From a virus, in the IMG/VR virus record IMGVR_UViG_3300023272_000006, positions 1-40,630 of that record: a DNA stretch of 40,630 nucleotides; one strand, given 5' to 3'. The notes under the pieces were generated by a model. It made no database searches, had not been told where the DNA came from, and saw only the letters and a list, made by a program, of their open reading frames with translations. The translations under genes were made by a program, and so were the position numbers. This document shows positions 13,839-22,484 of this stretch, one piece after another. The stretch's first letter is position 1; every line of letters begins with the position of its first letter.

Positions 13839-14417
13839 ATGGCTCTTAATGACGCTGCGGTGGTGACTCCTGCCGTAGGTTACATCTACGTTGCAGCGGT
13901 AGACACTGCTTCCCCTACGCCTGCTCAGATTGAGGCGTTTGATCCGACCACTGGTTTTGTGGGCTGGACTCAGCTTGGTCACACTTCGCGTGATGACCTT
14001 CCTGTATTCGGCTTTGATGGTGGTGAAACCGAAACCCGAGGCACGTGGCAGAATGCCAGCTTTAAGCGTGTGACTACCGAGGTTGCGGCTGACTTCATCA
14101 CGTTCAACGCACTTCAGCTTGATGAGCAGATCCTGTCCTTCTACTACGGTGAGACCAACCCAGGTTCTGTTGTAGGTAAGTTCGACGTGAACAACGCTGC
14201 TACTGCTGGCATTGACACTGCACTTCTGATTGTCATTGTCGACGGTAACACCCACGTTGGTTTCCACGCTTCGAAGGTAACCATGGGTCGTGAGGACTCT
14301 ATCGAGCTGGCAGTAGATGAGTTCGCGGCTGTGCCGCTTCGTGCTGACATCCTGAAGAGTGGTTCTAACCCACTGTTCTCGTGGTTGTCGTACGACACTG
14401 GTGTAAACCTCACCTAA
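13839..14417 (+). CDS. Major tail tube protein
   Basis: A protein of 192 residues. It is beta-rich and acidic, with GYIYVAAVDT near the start, the phrase GWTQLGHTSRDDLPVFGFDGGE typical of actinophage tail tube proteins (split here: GWTQLGHTSRD, LPVFGFDGGE), and ETRGTWQNASF. Codon use is as biased as the capsid gene, fitting very high expression. It polymerises into the tail tube around the tape measure. AAAGGAG precedes the ATG and a strong terminator follows the stop. Confidence 0.9.
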   Translation: MALNDAAVVTPAVGYIYVAAVDTASPTPAQIEAFDPTTGFVGWTQLGHTSRDDLPVFGFDGGETETRGTWQNASFKRVTTEVAADFITFNALQLDEQILSFYYGETNPGSVVGKFDVNNAATAGIDTALLIVIVDGNTHVGFHASKVTMGREDSIELAVDEFAAVPLRADILKSGSNPLFSWLSYDTGVNLT

Positions 14418-14426
14418 GAGGTTTGG

Positions 14427-14466
14427 AGGGGGTAGTTCCTGGCGGACCCTGCTACCCCCTTCTTTT
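14427..14466 (+). terminator. Rho-independent terminator after the major tail gene
   Basis: AGGGGGTAG (14427-14435) pairs with CTACCCCCT (14452-14460) around a 16-base loop, followed by TCTTTT. It would reduce transcription past the capsid/tube genes so that chaperone and tape measure are made in smaller amounts. Confidence 0.85.
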
Positions 14467-14502
14467 ACTAAGGGTCCGATTCAAACATGATTGGGTTCGC
14501 CG

Positions 14503-14841
14503 ATGTCTAACGTATTTACGCTTGAGTCGCTCAACGATGAGCTGAACAACAAGTATGGTCCATTTGTCTTCCAGGCTGGCAAGCAGAAGTTCGAACTTCC
14601 TCCACTGCTGCGTCTGCCTGATGTAGAGCGTGACCGTGCAATCGAGATCCTGAAGAGCGCAGAAGCGGTTCAGGAGAAGAATGACCTGGATGAGGTCAAG
14701 GAGATGCTCAAGGAGCTGCTCCGTGTGGTTGTCCGGGATGGTAAGGGCGATGCCCTGATTGAGGCTGTGAACAATGACCTCCTGAGTATCCAGATTCTCA
14801 TCGAGAAGTGGACTGAGAAGACTCAGCCGGGGGAAGCGTAG
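14503..14841 (+). CDS. Tail assembly chaperone, short (G-type) form
   Basis: A protein of 112 residues, the first of the two tail chaperone frames found before the tape measure in nearly all siphophages. It begins with FTLESLNDEL and has a helical, acidic body with ELLRVVVRDG in the middle. The frame is open from TTG 14491, but ATG 14503 is the better start; no good ribosome site is visible for either. The last codons contain the GGGGGAA slip site, so most ribosomes stop here and a fraction make the long fusion. Confidence 0.85.
   Translation: MSNVFTLESLNDELNNKYGPFVFQAGKQKFELPPLLRLPDVERDRAIEILKSAEAVQEKNDLDEVKEMLKELLRVVVRDGKGDALIEAVNNDLLSIQILIEKWTEKTQPGEA
14829..14835 (+). promoter_or_regulatory. 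-1 programmed ribosomal frameshift site
   Basis: The heptamer GGGGGAA lies at the end of the first chaperone gene, read in frame 0 as CCG GGG GAA GCG TAG. A one-base backward slip on GGG enters a frame that is open from 14832 to 15221 and has no ATG at its beginning. Position and direction match the conserved tail chaperone frameshift of long-tailed phages. Confidence 0.8.
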
Positions 14842-15221
14842 CCCTCATTGGACTCTTGAATGAGTTCGGTGAGGCTATTCTCGCAGACTTCCAGTCAGAA
14901 TATGGCATCAACCTAGTTAAGGAAATGGAGCAGGGTCTCAGCCCTGCTCAGATTATCGTCTACATCCGCCAACTCCCATTGGAATCCCGCACCGTGGCGC
15001 TGCGTCGTGGTGACGAAGAGTACTGGGGTTGGGGTGTGGATCGATACTTGCTTGCTCAGTTGATTGACGCGGTGCAGATGACCACGCACGCGGTTGTTCA
15101 GAGCAATAGCAAGAAGAGGGTTAAGGCTCCAAAGCCTGTTTACCGACCGGGTAAGAAGCCCAAGGTGGCAAACCCGTTCAGAGCCCAGTTGGAAGCAGCT
15201 AAGAGAGCCAAAGGAAGGTAA
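14832..15221 (+). CDS. Tail assembly chaperone, frameshifted (T-type) extension
   Basis: The C-terminal part of the long chaperone, reached by -1 frameshift from the previous gene (total product 14503-15221). The frame lacks an ATG; the first possible independent start is TTG 14856. Residues after the junction read LNEFGEAILADF, then YIRQLPLESRTVALRRG, and a basic tail ending EAAKRAKGR. In lambda the equivalent T domain recruits the tail tube protein. The ratio of short to long form sets correct tail assembly. Confidence 0.85.
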   Translation, partial: GSVALIGLLNEFGEAILADFQSEYGINLVKEMEQGLSPAQIIVYIRQLPLESRTVALRRGDEEYWGWGVDRYLLAQLIDAVQMTTHAVVQSNSKKRVKAPKPVYRPGKKPKVANPFRAQLEAAKRAKGR

Positions 15222-15224
15222 CCC

Positions 15225-17540
15225 ATGACGAGTCCAGGCGGCTTCAGTGCAGGTCGTGTATCTATTCAGGTCGTTCCGGACACTTCTGGCTTCCGCAAGG
15301 ACCTTGTTCGAGAGCTGAAGGCAGCTGTCAAGGGCCTCAAGGTTGAAATCCCTGTTCAGCTCAATGCCAAGACTGCACTTGCTCAGCTCAAGGTGCTTGA
15401 CCGCATTCTCAAGAGGGTTGACCGGACGGTCACCCCCAAGGTTAATCTGAAGACCGACCTGGATAAGGGTGGCGGTCTCGAAACACTTAACAAGAACCTA
15501 GACAGGCTCAAGAGTAGTTCCGAGGGAGCATCTCAGAGTATCGGACGTATGTCCCATGCCATGCTTCTGACGGTGGCAGTATTCCTGCTTGCAGCACCTT
15601 TGATTGCCCTTGTGGCTACGCTATTGGCAGGTTTGCCTTCACTACTCTTGGCCCTTCTAGCCCCGATTGCTGCTGTATCACTCGGCATGGAGGGCTTTTC
15701 TAAGGCTGCGGAGAAGTTCCAGCCTACTGTAGACCGGCTGAAGAAGAGTTTGTCTCAGAACTTCCAGGATGGGTTGACTCCTGTCTTCGAGAGGTTGAAC
15801 AAGCTTGCTCCGACGCTGGACAAGGGCCTTAATCAGGTTGCAGACGGGTTGATTCACATCCTGGATCAGCTGTCACTGATGCTGACTGCCCCTGAGAACA
15901 TGCAGTTGCTTGCAAACATCCTGGAGAACGTGGGATTCTTCCTCACGGAGATCTCAGTTGCCATCAACCAGGGTGTTCTGGCCTTCCTGAAGCTTGCTTC
16001 GGTGGCTTCTGACTCGTTTGGCATCCTTACTGCGACTCTGAACAGCTTCTCCGGGTCCTTCTTGGACATGGTGAACCGGATTTCAGAGTCTGGTGCTCTC
16101 ACTGGAGCCCTTGAGGGGCTGAATAAGGTCCTCGACGCATTGCTTCAGGGCTTTGTGAAGCTGTTTGAAGCTGGTATTGAAGCTATGTCGGTGCTGGGTG
16201 GCCCCATGGCTGACTTCATCCGGCAGTTCATTGATCTGATCGTCATCCTGATGCCGATTCTCACTGCATTGTCGAACACAGTGTTCAAGGTGTTGGGTCA
16301 GGCATTCGAAAGCCTTGGTCAGATCTTTGCTGAACTCCGTCCTGGCCTCGAAGCATTCCTGGATCTCTTCGGTACTCTGCTGGTGGGTGCCCTCAAGGCA
16401 ATTACACCTATTCTGACTGCTGTTGCAGACATCCTGAGTACTGTATTCCTCAAGGCGCTGACGGCTATCCAGCCGTTCATCCCAACCTTCCTGGATTTCT
16501 TCACGAAGTTGGGTCAGCTCATCGGTGAGGCCTTGCTTACTGCCTTCACGGCATTGGAACCACTCCTGGACCAGTTCCTTGGGTTCTTCATGTCATTGCT
16601 TGAGGCGATTACTCCCCTCTTGCCTTCTCTGTTCGAGTTGGTCACTGTAATTCTGCGTGGTTTTGTGGATATTATGGGTCAGCTCGCACCTCAGTTGGTT
16701 GAGGTGGGCAAGGAATTGCTTCCACAGTTCCTTCAGGTCGTAAAGGACCTGGTTCCCATCATCGGGGACTTGATTGGAATGCTGATCGAGATCCTACCTC
16801 CCATTGTTGATCTGGCCATTGCAGTACTTGACCTGATCATCCCAGCAATGCAGGCTTTTGGTAGCATTGTTGAAGAGGTATGGCCTGCCATCAAGCAGAT
16901 CATCGAAGGTGTGCTTACTCAGCTCCAGGGTATTATCAATGTCATCCTTGGTGTGATCACGGGTGACTGGGATCGTGCCCTGAATGGCTTGAAGCAGATT
17001 GCCGATGGCATCTGGGAGCAGATCAAGGGTGCTGTAAAGCTTGCCCTTACTGTCCTGGTTGATATGTTCATCGCGCTGCCTGCTCGACTCATCGGAACGC
17101 TGACCGGATTGCCATCACAGATGGCTGCTTCTGGTAGGGCTATCGTCCAGGGTCTTATTGATGGTTTGAAGAGCATGGCTCAGTCGGCTATCAATGCCCT
17201 GAGTGGTATTGCTCAGCAGCTCCGTGACCTCCTGCCGTTCTCTCCTGCCAAGACTGGTCCGTTCTCGGGTAAGGGCTACACGCTCTATTCGGGTATGGCC
17301 ATGATGGAGGACTGGGCTAAGGGTATTGAGAAGGGTGGCGCAGAGGCTATCGCGACCATGGATGAGGTAGTAGGTGCAACCGCAGGTTCTATGGAGCTTG
17401 AGGCTAGCATTGCTGCTGACGGTTATGGGTCGATCGGTGACAAGGTTGCTTCGGCACTTGCTCAGTGGGGTATCCAGATCGATGAGAATGGTCTTGCCCG
17501 TATGGTTAACAATGTCAACCGAAAGAATCAGAGGCGATAA
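15225..17540 (+). CDS. Tape measure protein
   Basis: A protein of 771 residues, the longest structural helix-rich protein upstream of the tail tip genes. At about 1.5 angstroms per residue this suggests a tail near 115 nm. A hydrophobic stretch (residues 112-155, LLTVAVFLLAAPLIALVATL and onward) may cross a membrane during DNA entry. The middle is a series of amphipathic and hydrophobic helices with regular FL/LL patterns. The C-terminus has LRDLLPFSPAKTGPFSGKG, common in actinophage tape measures. AAGGAAGG precedes the ATG. Confidence 0.93.
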   Translation: MTSPGGFSAGRVSIQVVPDTSGFRKDLVRELKAAVKGLKVEIPVQLNAKTALAQLKVLDRILKRVDRTVTPKVNLKTDLDKGGGLETLNKNLDRLKSSSEGASQSIGRMSHAMLLTVAVFLLAAPLIALVATLLAGLPSLLLALLAPIAAVSLGMEGFSKAAEKFQPTVDRLKKSLSQNFQDGLTPVFERLNKLAPTLDKGLNQVADGLIHILDQLSLMLTAPENMQLLANILENVGFFLTEISVAINQGVLAFLKLASVASDSFGILTATLNSFSGSFLDMVNRISESGALTGALEGLNKVLDALLQGFVKLFEAGIEAMSVLGGPMADFIRQFIDLIVILMPILTALSNTVFKVLGQAFESLGQIFAELRPGLEAFLDLFGTLLVGALKAITPILTAVADILSTVFLKALTAIQPFIPTFLDFFTKLGQLIGEALLTAFTALEPLLDQFLGFFMSLLEAITPLLPSLFELVTVILRGFVDIMGQLAPQLVEVGKELLPQFLQVVKDLVPIIGDLIGMLIEILPPIVDLAIAVLDLIIPAMQAFGSIVEEVWPAIKQIIEGVLTQLQGIINVILGVITGDWDRALNGLKQIADGIWEQIKGAVKLALTVLVDMFIALPARLIGTLTGLPSQMAASGRAIVQGLIDGLKSMAQSAINALSGIAQQLRDLLPFSPAKTGPFSGKGYTLYSGMAMMEDWAKGIEKGGAEAIATMDEVVGATAGSMELEASIAADGYGSIGDKVASALAQWGIQIDENGLARMVNNVNRKNQRR

Positions 17541-18376
17541 TGGCTGGTGAATGGTATATCGGTCCCGCTGGTGACCTGAAGCAGCTCGTATGCCCTGAGA
17601 TCAACCTTGCGGTTAGCGATGTTAGGTACGGCGGTGTCCATCAGGCTCTATCGGGTGCTCGGACTATGGATGTGACCGGCACCAAGCAGGACATCTCAAT
17701 GAATTTTACTTTTCTAGACGAAGCTGATTACCGGTGGCTTCAGGCTCTGCAAACCCGTCACATCCCAGGGCCTCACCGGTTGATCAGTCCCCTTCGAAAG
17801 AACAGGCTGACCGTTCAGGCAGCCTCGGTTAACCCGACTGCTTCTATTCGACCGGGTGCCAAGTTGTCGGCAGGTACGTGGCAGTGGGTCAATGACTGGC
17901 CTACTGCTGCTGGGTATGGTATGCGGTCCACCGAATGGGCTGCTCGTACTGCTTCGTCTACTCTGAAGTTTGACTCGGTTCAGGGTGTTCCGCTGTTCCC
18001 ACTCGAACAGTTCACTGGTTCGGTATATATCAAGGGTAGCTCTGCCATTGCGTCGGGGTCTCTCACGATTGACTACTACGATCGGTATGGAGTGTTCTTG
18101 TCCTCAGCAACCCCTGAGGCTGCTTCTGTGACCACGAGTTGGGCGAGGTATACAATCACCCGCACGGCACCTACAAACGCGGCTACGGCCGTTCTAGGGG
18201 TCACTGCGACGGCAACAACTACCATGCGAGTCGCTGCGGCTCAGCTTGAACCGGGTGCGTCAGCAACCGCGTGGGATCAGGGTGGCGGTGCCACATTGGT
18301 ATTGGTCGATCAGTTGCCCAGTACTTCTCCACGATTCCCATTGATGAACTGTTCTGTAACTCTATTGGAGGCGTAA
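17540..18376 (+). CDS. Minor tail protein, distal-tail-like
   Basis: A protein of 278 residues directly after the tape measure, the normal place of the distal tail (Dit) protein. The N-terminal part (GEWYIGPAGDLKQLVCPE ... ISMNFTFLDEADYRWLQAL) fits the first minor tail protein of L5-like phages. A beta-sandwich insert (about residues 115-245, with SVYIKGSSAIASGSLTIDYY and AAQLEPGASATAW) resembles a carbohydrate-binding module. It would form the hub between tube and tip. It starts at TAATG, overlapping the previous stop. Confidence 0.8.
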   Translation: MAGEWYIGPAGDLKQLVCPEINLAVSDVRYGGVHQALSGARTMDVTGTKQDISMNFTFLDEADYRWLQALQTRHIPGPHRLISPLRKNRLTVQAASVNPTASIRPGAKLSAGTWQWVNDWPTAAGYGMRSTEWAARTASSTLKFDSVQGVPLFPLEQFTGSVYIKGSSAIASGSLTIDYYDRYGVFLSSATPEAASVTTSWARYTITRTAPTNAATAVLGVTATATTTMRVAAAQLEPGASATAWDQGGGATLVLVDQLPSTSPRFPLMNCSVTLLEA

Positions 18377-18377
18377 C

Positions 18378-20804
18378 ATGCAGACCCAAGGCGGGGCAGC
18401 GGCTGAGGCCGCAATTGTCTCCGGGGAACGCCGTTTTCATGTACGCCTTTTGGCTGACTGGAACGACAACGGCTTGTACAACCACGCACTGTCGGACCTT
18501 TCAGGATATGTAAAGTCGGCTAGCACAGACCGCTCCCTCAAGGGCGGTCTTCCGTCTGAAATCACCCTGATTGAAGGTTCGGGTGCTGCTCAGCTTGATG
18601 TAGAACTGTCAGGCGAATACAATGGTCTTCCTTTCTCGGCTGTGTTCTCTCCGTATCAGACCCTGAGTCCGTTCTGGAACTCTACCCCCATTGGTACTGA
18701 GGTCAAGTATGAGATTGGTGTTGAGACCTCTGCTGGCATCGTGTGGTATCCACAGTTTGTGGGTAACATCCGAACGGTAACCCCCGACAGGGGTTCAGGC
18801 TACGTCAGTATCACTGCCCTTGACCGGGTGGAGATGCTTCGTCGTCCTGTGTTGTTCCCAGCATGGGCAGTCTATGAATACCAGACTTCTCGTGGTGTTG
18901 TTGAGTCTTTGCTGACCGATACTCAGTGGGTTATTGACCACTGCCTTCGTAGGTGTAACGTCTCTCCTACTCCTCTCCGTCCTACTTCTCGTGAAGAGAA
19001 TGGGTTGGCAGATGATGACAGGACTGGTCCTCAGATTTGGATCAATGGTACTGGTGGTTGGCTTCCGACCATTGGCCACTGTGACAACTGGAACGTAGTC
19101 GAGTTCCCTGACACTGAGTCAACCGGTCTTCCGATGTATATGACTTCGGGCGCTGTACACCCATCGTCTCCAGAGCCTACGACTAAGCCACTGGCTCTTC
19201 ATGCTCTCCAGACGGCTGGTAACGACACTCTCAAGTACTGGTGCACCAACCGAGATCAGATGACCCCTCAGGGTATTCAGGTCTTGGGCTTTACTCTGAT
19301 CACCTCGGGTGCCAACAGTACCTATTTCCAGACCGCTGCTGACTTTGCTGTGTGTTCTGTGCGTATCGGGTCTATGTATCGAATCGATGTGTGGATCGGT
19401 GCGGGACAGATCTGGACTACCCACGTTGATGAGACTCTGGTAATCACCAAGACCTCGTCTAAGGTGAACATCCCTACGGGTGGTGATTTCGTCCAGTGCA
19501 ACATCGTGTGGGATGCCTTCAATGCTGCTGGGCCATTGGTCTATGTTGCTGCGGGTGCTAACACCAACAATGCTGGTGCTTACGAAGACCTCGGCGCAGC
19601 CTACACGTATGTAGGCGGTCGTACCGATGAGATCAAGGGTCTGTTCGCCGTCAGGCGACAGGTAGCCCTCAACGACATCAGGTATTCCTCTACCAACTTT
19701 GGTAACCTCACCGTGGCTTCGTCTTTGACATGGGGATTCCGAGCAGCTTCTTACGTGGCTGTGCTGGACCGGGGTATCAATGGTATCTCCTACATCCCTC
19801 AGCGTCAGGCTGATGATGCATGGAATGTCATTACCGAGGTTGCACAGGCTGAGTTTGGTGCAGTGTTCTGGGATGAATCTGGTGTGTTCAGGTTCTGGAA
19901 TAATGCCCGATTGGGCGCACTGAAGAATACGATCGTTCGAGACATGTCCCTGGATGACGTCACAGGGTTGAGGATTACCAACTCACTCGACTCGGTTCGA
20001 AACATCTGGTCTCTCGACGCAGGTAAGAGGATTGCACCCCAGGGTGTGACCTTCGAGGCGTCCTCGGTTGACGAGTTCTATGTACCGGGTGGTACCGAGA
20101 GGTACTTCCGGATCTGGGAAGACTCTGTGTTGTCCCCCAACCCAGGTAAGCTTCCTCGTCACAGCACAATCCCTGCATCTGCATTCCCTCAGTGGGGTGA
20201 CGATGTGATTCAGGGCTATGTCGTGCAGTGGTGGAATGGTTCAGCCTGGGCTGAAGATGATGGCAAGGTTTCGGGTATTGACATCTACTGTTACTTCGAT
20301 AACGAAGGCAGGTTGGTAGTCAAGATCTGGAATGGCTACGGTGAAGAGATGCGTCTTGCCACCAATGATGACCAGCCCGCTATGCGGGTTGAGGGTACTG
20401 CTATCCACACCAAGGATTCACAGGTCACTGTGTACAAGGACCTCGTGTCAATCAACAAGTGGATGGGTCGTAACCTCCGACTCAGTGGTGACTGGTATCA
20501 GGAGTATTCGAACTACAAGAACATGATTGGTACCCTCATCCAGAGTACCAAGGAACCTACACCTGCTACTGAACAGATCACGATCGCCGGAGATCCCCGG
20601 CTTCAGTTTGGTGACACACTCCGCATCAACGACAAGTATGGGTTTGGCGAGAGCTTCAACATTCAGATCTATGGCATCCGCCGTACCTTCAGTGTTGATT
20701 CTGGTCTGACCGATTCACTGTCGGTTGAACTCATCGCCCCAGGTGGTATTTGGGATAGCGCCATTTACGGTATCTGGGAACAGACCTTTGTTTGGGGACC
20801 TTAA
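18378..20804 (+). CDS. Minor tail protein, tail-tip hub (Tal-like)
   Basis: A protein of 808 residues following the distal tail protein. The N-terminal 170 residues look like a hub domain (FHVRLLADWNDNGLYNH; GSGYVSITALDRVEMLRRP). The middle (about 230-450) contains a concanavalin/LamG-like beta-sandwich, inferred from the strand pattern and the WCTNRDQMTPQG and AGQIWTTHVDETL phrases. The remainder returns to hub-type sequence ending GIWDSAIYGIWEQTFVWGP. Related proteins in this place complete the tail tip and bind the host surface. GGAGG lies 7 bases before the ATG. Confidence 0.8.
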   Translation: MQTQGGAAAEAAIVSGERRFHVRLLADWNDNGLYNHALSDLSGYVKSASTDRSLKGGLPSEITLIEGSGAAQLDVELSGEYNGLPFSAVFSPYQTLSPFWNSTPIGTEVKYEIGVETSAGIVWYPQFVGNIRTVTPDRGSGYVSITALDRVEMLRRPVLFPAWAVYEYQTSRGVVESLLTDTQWVIDHCLRRCNVSPTPLRPTSREENGLADDDRTGPQIWINGTGGWLPTIGHCDNWNVVEFPDTESTGLPMYMTSGAVHPSSPEPTTKPLALHALQTAGNDTLKYWCTNRDQMTPQGIQVLGFTLITSGANSTYFQTAADFAVCSVRIGSMYRIDVWIGAGQIWTTHVDETLVITKTSSKVNIPTGGDFVQCNIVWDAFNAAGPLVYVAAGANTNNAGAYEDLGAAYTYVGGRTDEIKGLFAVRRQVALNDIRYSSTNFGNLTVASSLTWGFRAASYVAVLDRGINGISYIPQRQADDAWNVITEVAQAEFGAVFWDESGVFRFWNNARLGALKNTIVRDMSLDDVTGLRITNSLDSVRNIWSLDAGKRIAPQGVTFEASSVDEFYVPGGTERYFRIWEDSVLSPNPGKLPRHSTIPASAFPQWGDDVIQGYVVQWWNGSAWAEDDGKVSGIDIYCYFDNEGRLVVKIWNGYGEEMRLATNDDQPAMRVEGTAIHTKDSQVTVYKDLVSINKWMGRNLRLSGDWYQEYSNYKNMIGTLIQSTKEPTPATEQITIAGDPRLQFGDTLRINDKYGFGESFNIQIYGIRRTFSVDSGLTDSLSVELIAPGGIWDSAIYGIWEQTFVWGP

Positions 20805-21340
20805 TGGCTATCGTAGCTATGGCACCGGCCGTTGCCGGACAGATTGCTAGTTCTACCGAGTACAACAAGCTCATCAGCAACATCACTGACCTTGATACCA
20901 GGCTTACCGGTATTGGTGGTACCCGCTATAACATGGAGCGGCGACACAACACCACCACTTCCATCACGTCTGGGTCGAACACCAAGGTACCCTTTGATAC
21001 GTCCATCCTGGCAGGTTCGGGTGTCACGTACACAGGTGGTACCACTCGATCATTCACTCTGACCAATGCTGGTGTGTATCAGTTTACGACAAGTATTCGT
21101 CTGGATGGTGCTTCTGAGGCATACCTCTGGGTAGCCCCTACGTCTGCACAGGAGCTTGACCATGGTAAGACGGCCACGGCCAGTGGCCCAGTTCAGTTGG
21201 GTATGAGCACGAGTGTTCGTTCCAGTGCTGGGCAGGCATGGTCGGTGTGGATGTGGCTGGGCACTACTCGAAGTTTGATTCGAGAATCAAGTACCACCAA
21301 CGCCCCTTGGGTTAAGATCGAGTACATCGGGCCTCTGTAA
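20804..21340 (+). CDS. Minor tail protein with jelly-roll-like C-terminus
   Basis: A protein of 178 residues. A helical start (QIASSTEYNKLISNITDLDTR) suggests a trimeric coiled coil, and the rest is beta-rich with the C1q/TNF-like order of strands (VPFDTSILAGSGVTY, FTLTNAGVYQFTTSIRLDG, WVKIEYIGPL). Small proteins like this form tail-tip appendages in actinophages. The start is ATG 20804, overlapping the previous stop; an upstream TTG at 20792 is less likely. Confidence 0.7.
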   Translation: MAIVAMAPAVAGQIASSTEYNKLISNITDLDTRLTGIGGTRYNMERRHNTTTSITSGSNTKVPFDTSILAGSGVTYTGGTTRSFTLTNAGVYQFTTSIRLDGASEAYLWVAPTSAQELDHGKTATASGPVQLGMSTSVRSSAGQAWSVWMWLGTTRSLIRESSTTNAPWVKIEYIGPL

Positions 21341-21633
21341 TGGGTGATGGGATAATGGTAGAAGAGCACAAGATTGGAATCCCCGAATTGTATGGTGAGG
21401 TAAGAATCATCGGGGATAAGTTGACAGAATACATCAATAGACAGGACGTGCAGTCCACGTCGCTTACCCACCGTGTGGTCGAACTTGAAAAGGACCTCGC
21501 AGAGGTAAAGGCTTGTCAGCAGAACGACAAGACCCAGCGTGCAGCTACTTCACGTCAGCTATGGATGGCAACCCTCACCGCCTTTCTCTTCCCGTTAATC
21601 CTCTTGGGTATCGGGATAGCAATTACGAAGTAA
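21340..21633 (+). CDS. Coiled-coil protein with one C-terminal membrane segment
   Basis: A protein of 97 residues. Residues 10-65 form a charged coiled coil (ELYGEVRIIGDKLTEYINRQ, VVELEKDLAEVK), and the last 22 residues form one membrane span (LWMATLTAFLFPLILLGIGI). This layout occurs next to the holin in many actinophages (DUF2746-like) and may modulate lysis. The start is uncertain: ATG 21340 overlaps the previous stop and ATG 21355 is an alternative. Confidence 0.65.
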   Translation: MGDGIMVEEHKIGIPELYGEVRIIGDKLTEYINRQDVQSTSLTHRVVELEKDLAEVKACQQNDKTQRAATSRQLWMATLTAFLFPLILLGIGIAITK

Positions 21634-21642
21634 GGAAACCAC

Positions 21643-21879
21643 ATGTGGACTGTAACTTATTGGAAGCAGCTCGTAGAGGACGCCATTCAGGCTGCTGCGA
21701 CTGGTGCACTGTCGGTTCTGGGTCTCGATGTCCTGGACGTCTTCAACGCTGACTGGAAGGCAGCCCTGGGTGTAGGCCTGGGTGGTGCTGTACTGGCCGT
21801 GCTGAAGGGTGTAGCCGTCAAGAATGTTGGTACGCCGGACACCACGTCCGTAGTCAAGCAGGATGAGAGTCGTGCGTAA
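21643..21879 (+). CDS. Holin (r1t-like)
   Basis: A protein of 78 residues. It begins MWTVTYWKQLVEDAIQ, followed by two short hydrophobic segments (AAATGALSVLGLDVLDVF; AALGVGLGGAVLAVLKGVAV) and a polar tail. This is the pattern of r1t-family holins (PF16945), which form membrane lesions that release endolysin. The lysins lie about 20 kb away near the left end, so timing must be coordinated across the whole late operon. The tail overlaps a possible basic peptide gene. Confidence 0.8.
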   Translation: MWTVTYWKQLVEDAIQAAATGALSVLGLDVLDVFNADWKAALGVGLGGAVLAVLKGVAVKNVGTPDTTSVVKQDESRA

Positions 21880-21940
21880 GAACAAGACTCGTCGTCGGCC
21901 CCAGAAGCCGAAGGTAGTTTACGAAAGCAAATACGTTTAG
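21863..21940 (+). CDS. Possible basic microprotein (25 residues)
   Basis: ATG 21863 overlaps the end of the holin gene and runs to TAG 21938-21940, just before the terminator. The peptide is very basic (MRVVRKNKTRRRPQKPK) and ends in YESKYV. The ribosome site is weak (AGG immediately upstream). Conserved tiny basic proteins occur here in some relatives, but I cannot confirm it. Confidence 0.35.
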   Translation: MRVVRKNKTRRRPQKPKVVYESKYV

Positions 21941-21952
21941 GCAAAAAGAAAA

Positions 21953-21978
21953 GCCCCCTCCGAAAGGAGGGGGCACTT
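21953..21978. terminator. Bidirectional terminator between the two arms
   Basis: A perfect 9-bp stem GCCCCCTCC / GGAGGGGGC with a GAAA tetraloop, with A-rich sequence (AAAAAGAAAA) on the left and CTTTT on the right, so it can end transcription from both sides. It lies where rightward late genes and leftward early genes converge. Confidence 0.92.
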
Positions 21979-21981
21979 TTG

Positions 21982-22092
21982 CTATTTACGTAGCTTTCTC
22001 CACAGGAGGACGAACAACCACAACCCACCTGTGAACACGACCATCAGGAAGTTGACCCAAAATCCGTTACGACGATACTCCCAGCTTGCCAT
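21982..22092 (-). CDS. Possible small membrane protein (36 residues)
   Basis: ATG at 22092 (complement), stop at 21982-21984. Residues 11-31 form one hydrophobic span (FWVNFLMVVFTGGLWLFVLLW) flanked by basic ends. It overlaps the last 49 bases of the deaminase gene in another frame. GGTGG a few bases upstream could act as a ribosome site. If real it is the last gene of the early operon. The overlap makes it uncertain. Confidence 0.4.
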   Translation of the reverse strand: MASWEYRRNGFWVNFLMVVFTGGLWLFVLLWRKLRK

Positions 22093-22484
22093 GTCACCAC
22101 CTTGCTTACACCGGTGGCTCTAATGGCCTTCAGACAGCCGTAGCAGGGCGAACGAGTCACGTAGAGGGTTGCACCATGGAGGTCACTTCTGTCACAGTAC
22201 AAAAGGGCGTTGAGTTCAGCGTGGATGGCAACGCAGTTGGAGTAACAGGACCCAGGAGCCACATCTGAAACTGCCCGAGGGCATGAGCCACATCCAGCCA
22301 TTCCTGACGGTGCTCCATTGTACCCTGTACTCCTTATCCGCTTGTCTTCTCCAACGACCACTGCACCAACTTGATCCCTAACGCAATCTGAGCGTCCAGC
22401 AACAGCCTCCGCAATCCCCAGAAAGTACTCATCCCAAGTCGGTCTTGGAGGGAGTTTAACGACTCCGGGGTAGTCAAGGGTCAC
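22044..22484 (-). CDS. dCMP deaminase-type enzyme
   Basis: A protein of 146 residues of the cytidine/deoxycytidylate deaminase family. Zinc-binding and catalytic residues are clear: His88-Ala-Glu90 in IHAELNALLY and Cys114/Cys117 in RSPCYGCLKA. An additional Cys cluster (CGSCPRA and SCYSNC) resembles the second zinc site of T4 dCMP deaminase. It makes dUMP, the substrate of ThyX encoded about 9 kb upstream in the same operon. The ATG overlaps the stop of the preceding gene by 4 bases. Confidence 0.88.
   Translation of the reverse strand: MTLDYPGVVKLPPRPTWDEYFLGIAEAVAGRSDCVRDQVGAVVVGEDKRIRSTGYNGAPSGMAGCGSCPRAVSDVAPGSCYSNCVAIHAELNALLYCDRSDLHGATLYVTRSPCYGCLKAIRATGVSKVVTWQAGSIVVTDFGSTS

Noticed and set aside
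21941-22100. attP core or integrase remnant
   Set aside because: No tRNA-like segment, direct repeats or recombinase motif is present.
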